Below are positions 16,466 to 24,520 of a DNA stretch of 64,000 nt, one piece after another (the first letter of the stretch is position 1; every line of letters starts with the position of its first letter). The stretch is from positions 1 through 64,000 of the forward strand of contig DKRJ01000012.1 of assembly GCA_002472145.1 (NCBI GenBank), in the 5' to 3' direction. The notes beneath the pieces were generated by a model that was not told the DNA's origin, did no database searches, and saw nothing but the letters and a program-made list of their open reading frames with translations. The translations under genes were made by a program, and so were the position numbers. Source of the stretch: Clostridiales bacterium UBA7285 (GTDB lineage Bacteria > Bacillota > Clostridia > Peptostreptococcales > Anaerovoracaceae).

Positions 16466-17032
16466 TTACTTTTCCGGGGATCCTCCCGCAGATCCTTCGG
16501 CGGATACTTCCGCAGCCTCCTGAGCGGCGCCGGTCTCGGCCGCGTCTACCGCGGCGTCGGCGATCTCGGCCGCTGCCTTTGCGGCGTCCTTCTTAAGGAA
16601 ATTCTTGAATCTGCGCGCGTACAGATATTCACGGTCCTCCGGCAGCAGATATTTGTTGATGCCGAAGAGTACCGTCAGAGCGATGACGCCGATCAGCATC
16701 TCCTTCATCCCGAAGTGGGATACGACCATCTGCCTTGCAAGCGCGAGCATGACGACCTCCACGATATCCTCGTATTTCTGACGCGCCAGAAGCTTCACGA
16801 ACTCGAGTCCCACGGTGATGGTCAGCACGTCCGACAGGAACGCGCTGAATGAACTGATATTCATAGACAGTATGTTGCCGCTGAAGAACAGCGAATTCAC
16901 TATCTTGACTATCATGCCTATCGCGACCGCTACGACGAGGATCGAGGCGATGAGTTCGAGACAGTATATTCCCTTTACTCCCAGTTTGCGGATAACGCGC
17001 AGGAAACTGCTGCCGCTGTTATGGTCTGCCAT
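16466..17032 (-). CDS. PsiE-like membrane protein with Ala-rich tail
   Basis: The 188-aa protein has about four hydrophobic segments between residues 20 and 130 (LELIASILVVAVAIGMIV, AFLSDVLTITVGLEFVKLL, IVEVVMLALARQMVV, MLIGVIALTVLFGINKYLL), then an Ala/Glu-rich tail from about residue 150. The spacing of the helices and the LEFVKLL...ALARQMVV segment recall the phosphate-starvation-inducible PsiE family, whose role is unknown; this assignment is tentative. The start at 17032 is used because AGGAA lies just upstream; an in-frame start at 17092 has no site. It is the last minus-strand gene before the plus-strand AlaX gene. Confidence 0.55.
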   Translation of the reverse strand: MADHNSGSSFLRVIRKLGVKGIYCLELIASILVVAVAIGMIVKIVNSLFFSGNILSMNISSFSAFLSDVLTITVGLEFVKLLARQKYEDIVEVVMLALARQMVVSHFGMKEMLIGVIALTVLFGINKYLLPEDREYLYARRFKNFLKKDAAKAAAEIADAAVDAAETGAAQEAAEVSAEGSAGGSPEK

Positions 17033-17141
17033 ATTATCTTTTCCTTCCTGTAAGGCCGGTTCGAAATTCAAAAAAGAATAACGAAAAAACAAATGAACGA
17101 AAACGCTTTGAGTATTATATCATATAAATTCCCGGGTTCAC

Positions 17142-17178
17142 AAAAAAATACATCCGCGGGATCGTAAAATCCCGCGGA
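17142..17178 (-). terminator. Terminator of hsp20
   Basis: A perfect 10-bp stem, TCCGCGGGAT (17153-17162) with ATCCCGCGGA (17169-17178), around a six-base loop. On the minus strand it is followed by TGTA and a seven-T run. Confidence 0.9.
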
Positions 17179-17213
17179 CGCATCTTGGATTGAGTTATTT
17201 TGGGGGGAGGAAA

Positions 17214-17642
17214 TTATTCCTCGATTGCAATGTATTTGTTCTGCTCCAGTTCAGGCTTGCTGTCTTTCTTCGGAACAGTAACAGTCAGTACGCCGTTGTT
17301 GAACTTAGCCTTGATGTCGGAATCCTGCAGATCCTCTCCCACGTAGAAGCTTCTCGTGCAGGTTCCCTGGAATCTCTCGCGGCGGATGTATTTTCCGTTC
17401 TCGTCCTTTTCGTCGTTATTGACGTTCTTTGCCGCCGTGATGTTGAGGACACCTTCCTTAAGCTGGATCTTAACGTCCTCTTTCTTGAATCCCGGGAGGT
17501 CCATTTCGAGTTCGAAGTGATCGCCGGCGTCCTTAACATCGCTCCTCATCAGGTCTCCGTGAAAATCCGTCTTCGACGGAAAATCCATGATATCGTCAAA
17601 GTCATCAAAGAAATCGTTTCTGAAAATCGTAGGGAATAACAT
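17214..17642 (-). CDS. Hsp20-family small heat shock protein
   Basis: The 142-aa protein is an alpha-crystallin-type holdase that keeps unfolding proteins soluble without ATP. The alpha-crystallin domain spans about residues 30-130, with FELEMDLPGFKKEDVKIQL, GVLNITA and the late FNNGVLTVTVPKK motif with the family's GVLT signature. The N-terminal arm (LFPTIFRNDFFDDFDDIMDF) is rich in Phe/Asp. The ATG at 17642 with GAGGAGG eight bases upstream is preferred to a start 27 bases earlier. A perfect CIRCE element in the promoter region points to HrcA repression. Confidence 0.95.
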   Translation of the reverse strand: MLFPTIFRNDFFDDFDDIMDFPSKTDFHGDLMRSDVKDAGDHFELEMDLPGFKKEDVKIQLKEGVLNITAAKNVNNDEKDENGKYIRRERFQGTCTRSFYVGEDLQDSDIKAKFNNGVLTVTVPKKDSKPELEQNKYIAIEE

Positions 17643-17739
17643 AATAACTACCTCCTCATTTATATACATTGTTTTGTTTTCATGTCTCCGGGGATATCTC
17701 TTCCTGTCTTATCCCCGACACATCATTGATACCCTGTTG

Positions 17740-17766
17740 TTAGCACTCTAAACAGCTGAGTGCTAA
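17740..17766 (-). promoter_or_regulatory. CIRCE element (HrcA operator)
   Basis: Perfect CIRCE: TTAGCACTC (17740-17748), nine bases, GAGTGCTAA (17758-17766). It overlaps the -10 of the predicted hsp20 promoter, so bound HrcA would block transcription. hrcA itself is not in the window. Confidence 0.97.
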
Positions 17767-17776
17767 AAAATATCAA
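17747..17776 (-). promoter_or_regulatory. hsp20 promoter overlapping CIRCE
   Basis: Minus-strand -35 TTGATA (17776-17771) and -10 TTTAGA (17752-17747) with an 18-base spacer. The spacer and -10 lie in the CIRCE element. Confidence 0.6.
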
Positions 17777-17809
17777 AAAAATTACGACGGCCAGAATCCT
17801 CGGGCCGCC
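17775..17809 (-). terminator. Terminator of the TPR-protein gene
   Basis: On the minus strand GGCGGCC (17809-17803) pairs with GGCCGTC (17792-17786), followed by a T-run at 17781-17775. It directly abuts the hsp20 -35, so the upstream operon ends where the heat-shock promoter begins. Confidence 0.8.
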
Positions 17810-17820
17810 GCAGGATCATC

Positions 17821-18927
17821 TCACTGGAGCGTCCTCTTTTTCGCGCGCTCCTCGCGTTCCTTCTTCAGGTTGGACCTTACCACTTCGATCTTCCTGACGT
17901 ATTTCTCCTCGTTTTCCTTGTCGCCGGCCTCACGGTAGATGTCCGCCAGTTCGCGCATCACGTCTATGTTCGACGACGAGAGCGTCAGCACTTTCTTATA
18001 CGCCGCTTCCGCCAACTTTGGCTCCCCTATCTTGCGGTACGCGAAGCCGAGGTAATACCAGAGCGGCCACCAGTTCTCGTAGCGCTCGTCCTCCGTGTAC
18101 GGGGTCAGTTCTTCTATGCCCTGATAAAACTTGCCGGAGAGGACTTTATTATACGCCGCCTCGATCTTTATCGGCTCCTCCAGCTTGTCGTTCCACTCGA
18201 GCACCTCCGCGCGCATCTCCGCCCTCGACGGGTCGTCGGACTTATTCGAAAGGCGGACGAACTCGTCGAAAGTGAGCTTCGCCTTCTGATACAGCCCGAG
18301 GTTCAGATAAGCATATCCGAGGAAATAGTAGCCCATGTCGAAGTCGGGCGCCTTCAGCGTCAGTTTTTCGAACGCCTCCAGCGACTCCGCCTTATAGCGG
18401 GCGACGAACCCTTCGTCCACGTCATCCTCGCCCTCCAATGCGGCGTATGAATCGCGGCAGGCCCTGCCGTAGCAGTATAGCGCGTCCGTCGAGTCGGGAT
18501 CTATCAGCAGGGCGGCCCTGAAAAGGATCACTGCCGCGTCCAGATCGCTCTTCTGAGCGGCTTCGACTCCGCTGTTGATCAGCGGTTTGGCGAAATCGCG
18601 CGTGAACGTACGGACGATATACTCGACGTAGTTGTCTCTGTATTTAAAGTTAATGTCGCAGCCGATGACAAAGGCCATGTTCTGCGCTATTTTCACGTTT
18701 GTGAGGCCTGTGATGCTGTCCTTCCTGATCGGTACGGGAACTCCGCTCATGACGTCGAGCACGCCGGCCTTTTCCAGATAACTGTCCGAAAGTTCGTCGA
18801 ATATGTAGTCGTCGAGATGAGGCTTCAGATAATCGCCCAGCCTGTCCGTCATATTCCCGTCCGTCCCTGCACCGTCGGCTTTGTTCAGCCCTTCTTCTGT
18901 TCTCTTCGTTTCTTCGTCAGATGTCAT
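17821..18927 (-). CDS. Tetratricopeptide repeat protein
   Basis: The 368-aa cytoplasmic protein is built from TPR-like helical pairs. Clear repeats include AAVILFRAALLIDPDSTDALYCYG, GYYFLGYAYLNLGLYQKAKLTF and LWYYLGFAYRKIGEPKLAEAAY, each with the TPR small/large residue pattern. The first 50 residues are hydrophilic and acidic; the last 35 are a charged helix (VRSNLKKEREERAKKR). Such proteins serve as scaffolds; no enzymatic motif is seen and the partner is unknown. The ATG at 18927 is preferred to a GTG at 18936. It follows the radical SAM gene by 64 bases and has its own terminator downstream. Confidence 0.8.
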   Translation of the reverse strand: MTSDEETKRTEEGLNKADGAGTDGNMTDRLGDYLKPHLDDYIFDELSDSYLEKAGVLDVMSGVPVPIRKDSITGLTNVKIAQNMAFVIGCDINFKYRDNYVEYIVRTFTRDFAKPLINSGVEAAQKSDLDAAVILFRAALLIDPDSTDALYCYGRACRDSYAALEGEDDVDEGFVARYKAESLEAFEKLTLKAPDFDMGYYFLGYAYLNLGLYQKAKLTFDEFVRLSNKSDDPSRAEMRAEVLEWNDKLEEPIKIEAAYNKVLSGKFYQGIEELTPYTEDERYENWWPLWYYLGFAYRKIGEPKLAEAAYKKVLTLSSSNIDVMRELADIYREAGDKENEEKYVRKIEVVRSNLKKEREERAKKRTLQ

Positions 18928-18991
18928 ATCGTGCACCGTTTTCTGATATCGTGTACATTATTTGCCTTTTGAGTCCCGGCTCCGCGCTGCT

Positions 18992-19864
18992 TCACAGCAT
19001 CCTGAACCGCTCGTCCTTCAGGAGCGATGAGTCTTCCATGGCGCGCCCGATCTGGGCGAGCATCCTTTCTTTATCGTCCGGCAGGTCTCCGCGCAGCGAC
19101 AGATAGTTCGACGCGTGGTTGCTCCTGAATACGCATTTCTTCGCAGGATCTGAGTTCATCAGCAAAAGGTACGTCTCCGCCATGACCTCCTCCGGCGTAA
19201 GAAGTTTGAACTCCCCGCTCCTTATCTTTTCATACAGAGGCGCGTCAGGTTCGACCATCAAAGTAAGCAATCCGACGTAGGACGCTCCCATCTCTGTTAT
19301 CATTTTTCCTGTCGCCTCGGCGTGTTCGCGCCACATGCCGCGTCCGCCGATCCCGGATATGAACGTGACCGACGCCGCTATTCCGCAAGCCTCGACCTTC
19401 TGCACCGCTTCCGTGATCTGTGCGGCCGTCTCCCCTTTGTTGATCGCCTTGAGCACCTCGTCGGAACCGGATTCCGCGCCGATGTAGACGATCGACAGGC
19501 CCTTTTCTCGCAGTTCCTTAAATTCCGCTTCGGATTTGCGCAGTATGTCCGTCGCTCGGGCGTATGAGCCGACCCGCTCGCATTCCGGGAAGAGTCCGCG
19601 GATCATTTCGAGGATCGGTACGAGCCTGGAGTTCATCAGGCAGAGCGCGTCGCCGTCGCAGAGAAAGATCCGGTCGACGTATCTGTACGAGCGCCTGGCG
19701 TCTTCGAGATCTTCGAATATCTCCTCCTGCGGCCTTACTCTGAAGCGTTTAGCCTTGAACATGCTGCAGAACGTGCATTTGTTGTGTGAGCAGCCTATGG
19801 TGACCTGTACGAGCAGGCTGTACGCCTCGCTCGGCGGTCTGTATATGTCTCCTTCGTATCTCAT
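18992..19864 (-). CDS. Radical SAM protein, CX4CX2C type
   Basis: The 290-aa protein carries the radical SAM cluster motif as GCSHNKCTFC (C25, C30, C33), i.e. CX4CX2C rather than the usual CX3CX2C; the same spacing is known from Elp3-like enzymes. The GE-type motif (CDGDALCL), the IGAESGSDEVLKAINKG segment (SAM-binding, as in COG1032 proteins) and TFISGIGG motif complete a TIM-barrel core. No B12-binding or second cluster domain is present. The reaction is unknown. It starts four bases after argS and probably shares its transcript. Confidence 0.85.
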   Translation of the reverse strand: MRYEGDIYRPPSEAYSLLVQVTIGCSHNKCTFCSMFKAKRFRVRPQEEIFEDLEDARRSYRYVDRIFLCDGDALCLMNSRLVPILEMIRGLFPECERVGSYARATDILRKSEAEFKELREKGLSIVYIGAESGSDEVLKAINKGETAAQITEAVQKVEACGIAASVTFISGIGGRGMWREHAEATGKMITEMGASYVGLLTLMVEPDAPLYEKIRSGEFKLLTPEEVMAETYLLLMNSDPAKKCVFRSNHASNYLSLRGDLPDDKERMLAQIGRAMEDSSLLKDERFRML

Positions 19865-19868
19865 GAGG

Positions 19869-21587
19869 CTACATGCGCTCCGGCGCCTTTATCCCGAGCA
19901 GTGAGAGGCCGTTTTTGATGACGTTCTTCGTCGCGATGACGAGGGCGATCTTAGCTTTTCTCTCCTCTGGATCGTCGACCAGGATATGCTCGTCGTGATA
20001 GAACTTATTGAAACTCTGGGCTATGTCGATGATCTGGCGCGTGACGATCGACGGTTCGTATTTCTCGCCCGCCTGTCTGACCGTCGCCGGGAAGTCGTAT
20101 ATCTCCTTTACGAGTTCGTAGGCGGCGTCCGACGTCACGCGGCTATAGTCCACGGAATCAAGTTCTTCCGCGGCTTTCAGCGTCGCCTCGTCCGTCTTCC
20201 TCAGGACGCTGGCGCATCTGGCGTGCGTGTACTGGACGTACGGACCTGTCTCGCCGTCAAAGTTCAGGACGTGATCCCACGAGAAAGTGTAGTCCTTGAT
20301 CCTGTTGTTTGACAGTTCGTTGAACATCACGGCGCCGACGCCGACGTCATGCGCAATCTCGTCTACGTTCTCGGCGTCCGGATTCTTCTCCAGGATTATC
20401 TCGCGCGTCTTATCGACGGCCTGATTCAGGACGTCCTCCAGATAGACGACGCGGCCGTAGCGTGTCGACATCGTCCCCTCCTCGAGCCTGACGAGCCCGA
20501 ACGGGACGTGGACGCAGTCCTTCGCCCAGTCGTAGCCCATGAGCTCAATGACTTTGAAGAGCTGCTTGAAGTGGAGCGTCTGCTGCGACGCGACGACGTA
20601 GATGTTCTTCGTGAATTGATAGTGTTCCTTGCGGTAGATGGCCGCCGCGATGTCGCGGGTTATGTAGAGGCTGCTGCCGTCCGATTTTTTGATCAGCGCA
20701 ACACCGAGCCCGTATTTCTCCAGGTCGATTATCTGCGCACCCTGAGACTCCTCCATGAGCCCCTTATCCTCGATCTCCTTTTCGACGGCCGCCATCTTAT
20801 CGGAGAAGAAACTTTCGCCGTTATATGAGTCGAACGTGATGCCCATCAAATCGTAGACGCGCATGTATTCTTTGATGCTTTCCTCGCGGAACCACTTCCA
20901 GAGCCTGACCTCTTCCTCTTCGCCGGCCTCCAGCTTAGCGAATTCCGCTCTCGCCTCGTCCTCCAGCTCGGGGTGGTCATCGGCTTCGACGTGGAATTTA
21001 GTGTAGTAGCCGACCAGGGTCTTGATCGGGGAGCGCTTTACGTCCTCTTCGTTTCCCCAGTGATGGTACGCCGTTATCATTTTGCCGAACTGCGTGCCGT
21101 AGTCTCCGAGATAGTTCAGCTTGATGACGTTGTATCCGAGCGCGTCGTATATCTTGTTCAGCGAGTTGCCGATGACGGTGCTCCTGATGTGGCCGATGTG
21201 GAAAGGCTTTGCGATGTTAGGCGAACTGAACTCTACGATGACGTTCTTCCCTCCGCCTTCGGCGCTCCTGCCGTAGCTGTCCGCCTTCGAGACGGCTTCC
21301 CTTATGGTGTCCTCGGCGACTGCCTCGCGCGAGATGAACATGTTCACGTACGCGTTGACGGGCTCTACTTTAGCAAAAAGCGGACTTCCGGAGATCTTAG
21401 GCGCGACGTCCTGCGCGATCAAAGCCGGTGCCTTGCGGTACGCTTTTGCGAGCCTGAAGCAAGGGAACGCCAGGTCGCCCATCGTCTTATCCTGCGGGAC
21501 CTCTATGAGGCTCTTTACCTCGTCCTGTGAAAGTCCTTCAACCTCTGCGGCGATGATCTTTGCCGCTTCCTCTTTAAAATCGATCAT
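19869..21587 (-). CDS. argS: Arginyl-tRNA synthetase
   Basis: The 572-aa class I synthetase charges tRNA(Arg). It has the N-terminal Add1 tRNA-recognition domain (residues 1-100), the HIGH motif as FHIGHIRST after the family's VEFSSPNIAKP, the KMSKS-like segment GTMSTRYGRVV, and a C-terminal all-helical anticodon-binding domain ending in NGLSLLGIKAPERM, the usual ArgS end. The length is normal. GAGGATTGG precedes the ATG. No T-box leader was recognised; the preceding gene mutS2 ends 62 bases upstream. Confidence 0.97.
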   Translation of the reverse strand: MIDFKEEAAKIIAAEVEGLSQDEVKSLIEVPQDKTMGDLAFPCFRLAKAYRKAPALIAQDVAPKISGSPLFAKVEPVNAYVNMFISREAVAEDTIREAVSKADSYGRSAEGGGKNVIVEFSSPNIAKPFHIGHIRSTVIGNSLNKIYDALGYNVIKLNYLGDYGTQFGKMITAYHHWGNEEDVKRSPIKTLVGYYTKFHVEADDHPELEDEARAEFAKLEAGEEEEVRLWKWFREESIKEYMRVYDLMGITFDSYNGESFFSDKMAAVEKEIEDKGLMEESQGAQIIDLEKYGLGVALIKKSDGSSLYITRDIAAAIYRKEHYQFTKNIYVVASQQTLHFKQLFKVIELMGYDWAKDCVHVPFGLVRLEEGTMSTRYGRVVYLEDVLNQAVDKTREIILEKNPDAENVDEIAHDVGVGAVMFNELSNNRIKDYTFSWDHVLNFDGETGPYVQYTHARCASVLRKTDEATLKAAEELDSVDYSRVTSDAAYELVKEIYDFPATVRQAGEKYEPSIVTRQIIDIAQSFNKFYHDEHILVDDPEERKAKIALVIATKNVIKNGLSLLGIKAPERM

Positions 21588-21649
21588 TTTCCAATCCTCT
21601 TCAATACCTGTTTCTGATTATTCCGTTTTCGGTCATTTGACCGCGAGTG

Positions 21650-24049
21650 TCAGTTTTTCTTCATCGTCACGACAGTGACGCCGTCGCCTCCGTCGGCGTA
21701 TGTCCCCGGGGCGAAAGACGCTACGCATTTATTCCTGCGCAGCATGGAGCGGATGACGTTTTTCAGTATCCCTTCCCCGCGCCCGTGGATTATCGTCACC
21801 TTTTCGAGTCCGGCTATATATACGTCGTCGAGATATTTCTCCGCGTCCATCACGGCGTCCTCCAGGCTCTCGCCCTGGACGTTCAGCGTAGGGGAGACGG
21901 ATGCCGTCTTAGTCTTATAGAGATTTCCGTAGCGCGGCGACGCCGCGGGTTTCTTCCGCTCTTTTCCCTCGCCGATGAGCATCAGGTCCTTTACGTTCGC
22001 GCGGACCTTCATGACTCCGATTGCTACGTCGAGATAGCCTTTCTGATCCGGGAGGCTCGTCACCTCGCCGTTCTGATCCAGCGTCAGGAGTTTGACCCTG
22101 TCGCCGATCTTCAGATCGTCCGCCGAGACAGGCTTGCTGTTTATCTGGCTGCCCTGCCTGACCGCGTACTTCTCTTCGATATTTTTGATGCGCCTGCGGG
22201 AGTCGTCGAGCTTCCTGGACGCCCGTTCCGACATCTTTCCCGGGCCTCTGTCCGAGTGCTCTGAGACGTAGTTGAGTTCCTTCTGAAGCTGCTTTGCCGT
22301 CTCCTTAGCGTCACGCACGTATCCGCGCGCCTCCGCTCTGGCGTCGGAGAGGATCTTTTCGCGTTTCGCGGCCGTTTCGGATTCCTTCTTCTCCGCGGCC
22401 TTTTCGCGCTCCTCAGCCTCGGCGAGAAGCCTCCGCGCCTCTTCCCGGTCGTCCGCCGCGCGCTTCCTGTCGTTTTCGATGGAGGCGAGGACGTTTTCGA
22501 ATTCCATGTCTCCGCGTTCTATCAGGAGCTCCGCTCTGTCGATGATCTCTTTTTTCAGACCGAGCTTCCGCGAGATCTCGAAGGCGTTCGATTTGCCAGG
22601 GACCCCGATCATCAGGCGGTACGTAGGAGACAGGGTCTCAACGTCGAATTCCATCGCGGCGTTCTCGACGTCGTCCGTCTGGAGCGCGTATTTTTTCAGT
22701 TCGTTATAGTGCGTCGTCGCCATCGTCATGGCGCCGGAATCGTGCATCTCCTGAAGTATCGCGATCGCCAGAGCCGCGCCTTCCGTGGGATCTGTTCCGG
22801 CACCGAGTTCGTCGAGCAGGACGAGCGTGTCCGGGCCGGCGTTCTCAGTGATCTCGACTATCATCTTCATGTGGGACGAGAACGTCGAAAGGCTCTGTTC
22901 TATGCTCTGCTCGTCTCCGATGTCTGCGAATATATCCCTGAACAAAGGAAGCCTGCTCGCCTCGGACGCCGGTATGTGGAGCCCGCTTAAGGCCATCGCC
23001 GACAGCAGACCCGCGGTCTTAAGCGACACCGTCTTTCCGCCTGTGTTCGGGCCCGTGACTATGAGCGTCCTGTACCTTCCGCCTATCGTTATGTCGATCG
23101 GAACGACCTTTTCAGGGTCTATCAGAGGATGGCGCGCGGCGACGAGTTCGAGCACGCCGTCATCTGAGATATGAGGCTCCGCGCCGTTCATCCTGCGCGA
23201 GAGTTTGCCTTTGGCCATGATGAAGTCGAGCTTCGTCAGTATGGCCTGGTTGCTCTTAAGTTCGGCGTGATGCTCCACGGTCCTGTCCGTGAGTTCCTGA
23301 AGGATCCTGGCTATCTCGGCCTGTTCCTCCACCTCGAGTTCCCTGAGCCTGTTGTTCATGTCGACTATCGCCTGAGGCTCGATGAACAAAGTCTGGCCGC
23401 CCTTAGACTGGTCGTGGATCATTCCCGGAAACCTGTCCCTGTGCTCCTTTTTTACCGGTATCACATAGCGGCCGTCGCGGATCGTGACGATCGAGTCCTG
23501 CAGGTACGGCTTGTTCTCGGCAGAGGAGGCCATGCGGTTCAGCCTGTTTTTGATCTGCTCGCCGGTCACTCCTATCTCGCGCCTGACGGACTTCAGTTTA
23601 GGCGACGCGCTGTCCGCCATCTCGTCTTCGCTGAGTATGCACCTGTCTATCTCTTTTTCGAGTTCGGGCACGGCGACGAGCAGTTCCGTCATCTGCCTTA
23701 TGGCAGGCAGTTCCGGGAGGTCCTCGCTCTTCATGAACGTGATCACTTCCCGGGCGGCCGTCATGTCGCGCTTGACCTCCAGGAGTTCTTTCATCGTCAG
23801 ACATCCGCCTTTCCTTGCAAATGAGAGGTGCATGGAGATGTCATAGATCCCCGCGGTCGGGAGCGGTCCTTTACGCACGATAAGGTCAACCGCTTCCGTG
23901 GTTGACCTTAATTCGTCGCGTATCTCATGTTCGTCTTCGAGCGGCCTGAGCCTGCGGGCCGCCTCAGCGGAGGCCTCGCATCCCGTTTCGGCCGTGAGCA
24001 TTTCTGTTATTTTATCGTATTCGAGTATCCTAAGCGCTCTGGCGTTCAT
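21650..24049 (-). CDS. mutS2: MutS2 ATPase/endonuclease
   Basis: The 799-aa protein is MutS2, which lacks the mismatch-recognition domain of MutS and acts on recombination intermediates and collided ribosomes in characterised Firmicutes. The ATPase domain has TGPNTGGKTVSLKT (Walker A), DELGAGTDPTEGAALA (Walker B/signature) and TTHYNELK. A coiled coil (about residues 500-620) precedes a KOW-like region and a C-terminal Smr domain with IIHGRGEGILKN. The usual Smr LDLR motif reads LNVQ here (TLNVQGESLEDAV), which may reduce nuclease activity. The start overlaps the zapA stop by four bases (ATGA). Confidence 0.95.
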   Translation of the reverse strand: MNARALRILEYDKITEMLTAETGCEASAEAARRLRPLEDEHEIRDELRSTTEAVDLIVRKGPLPTAGIYDISMHLSFARKGGCLTMKELLEVKRDMTAAREVITFMKSEDLPELPAIRQMTELLVAVPELEKEIDRCILSEDEMADSASPKLKSVRREIGVTGEQIKNRLNRMASSAENKPYLQDSIVTIRDGRYVIPVKKEHRDRFPGMIHDQSKGGQTLFIEPQAIVDMNNRLRELEVEEQAEIARILQELTDRTVEHHAELKSNQAILTKLDFIMAKGKLSRRMNGAEPHISDDGVLELVAARHPLIDPEKVVPIDITIGGRYRTLIVTGPNTGGKTVSLKTAGLLSAMALSGLHIPASEASRLPLFRDIFADIGDEQSIEQSLSTFSSHMKMIVEITENAGPDTLVLLDELGAGTDPTEGAALAIAILQEMHDSGAMTMATTHYNELKKYALQTDDVENAAMEFDVETLSPTYRLMIGVPGKSNAFEISRKLGLKKEIIDRAELLIERGDMEFENVLASIENDRKRAADDREEARRLLAEAEEREKAAEKKESETAAKREKILSDARAEARGYVRDAKETAKQLQKELNYVSEHSDRGPGKMSERASRKLDDSRRRIKNIEEKYAVRQGSQINSKPVSADDLKIGDRVKLLTLDQNGEVTSLPDQKGYLDVAIGVMKVRANVKDLMLIGEGKERKKPAASPRYGNLYKTKTASVSPTLNVQGESLEDAVMDAEKYLDDVYIAGLEKVTIIHGRGEGILKNVIRSMLRRNKCVASFAPGTYADGGDGVTVVTMKKN

Positions 24050-24507
24050 TTATTGCCCTTGAGTTTTTCGATTTCGTTCTTGAGTTTGATGTTCTCCATC
24101 TGAAGATCGAAGAAACTGTTTTCGTACTCGGAACACTTATCTCTCAGTTCGCGCATCTGGGAGGCGTCGTCGGAAAGCCGTTTCCTGAGTTCCGTCTCGT
24201 TCTCGCGGTTGACCTCCGTCGACTTTTTCGAATCCTCGAGGGCGTTCGAATAGTAGTCTGCCTTCGATTTCAGGCTCGTGTTCTCCTCGCGCAGGCTTTC
24301 GACCTCTCCGATGTTGGAATAGTACTCGTCCGAGATGTTCACCGCCGCGAGCACCGCGATGGCGAGTGCTGAGTTGTTGGTGAATGCTTTGCCGATCTCC
24401 GTCATCTGCTCGTCTACGTGGGCAGCGTCTCTGCGGATGTCGTCTTCGCTGCAGTCTCCGACGATCGTATATTCCTGCCCGTAGATCTTAACCTTTACCT
24501 TGCTCAT
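24046..24507 (-). CDS. zapA: Cell division protein ZapA
   Basis: The 153-aa protein has a ZapA domain (residues 1-75: VKIYGQEYTIVGDCSEDDIRRDAAHVDEQM, then NNSALAIAVLAAVNISDEY) and an extended coiled coil (75-153). ZapA bundles FtsZ filaments at the division site. The usual ZapA is about 85-110 residues, so the coiled coil is long, but such lengths occur in clostridia. GGAGG lies five bases before the ATG. The pheT-zapA-mutS2 arrangement is a common Firmicute order. Confidence 0.9.
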   Translation of the reverse strand: MSKVKVKIYGQEYTIVGDCSEDDIRRDAAHVDEQMTEIGKAFTNNSALAIAVLAAVNISDEYYSNIGEVESLREENTSLKSKADYYSNALEDSKKSTEVNRENETELRKRLSDDASQMRELRDKCSEYENSFFDLQMENIKLKNEIEKLKGNK

Positions 24508-24520
24508 TGCAGCCTCCGAT

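Noticed and set aside
21588..21649. T-box leader for argS, or for pheS at 28026-28071
   Set aside because: The leaders are too short and no T-box sequence or antiterminator was seen.
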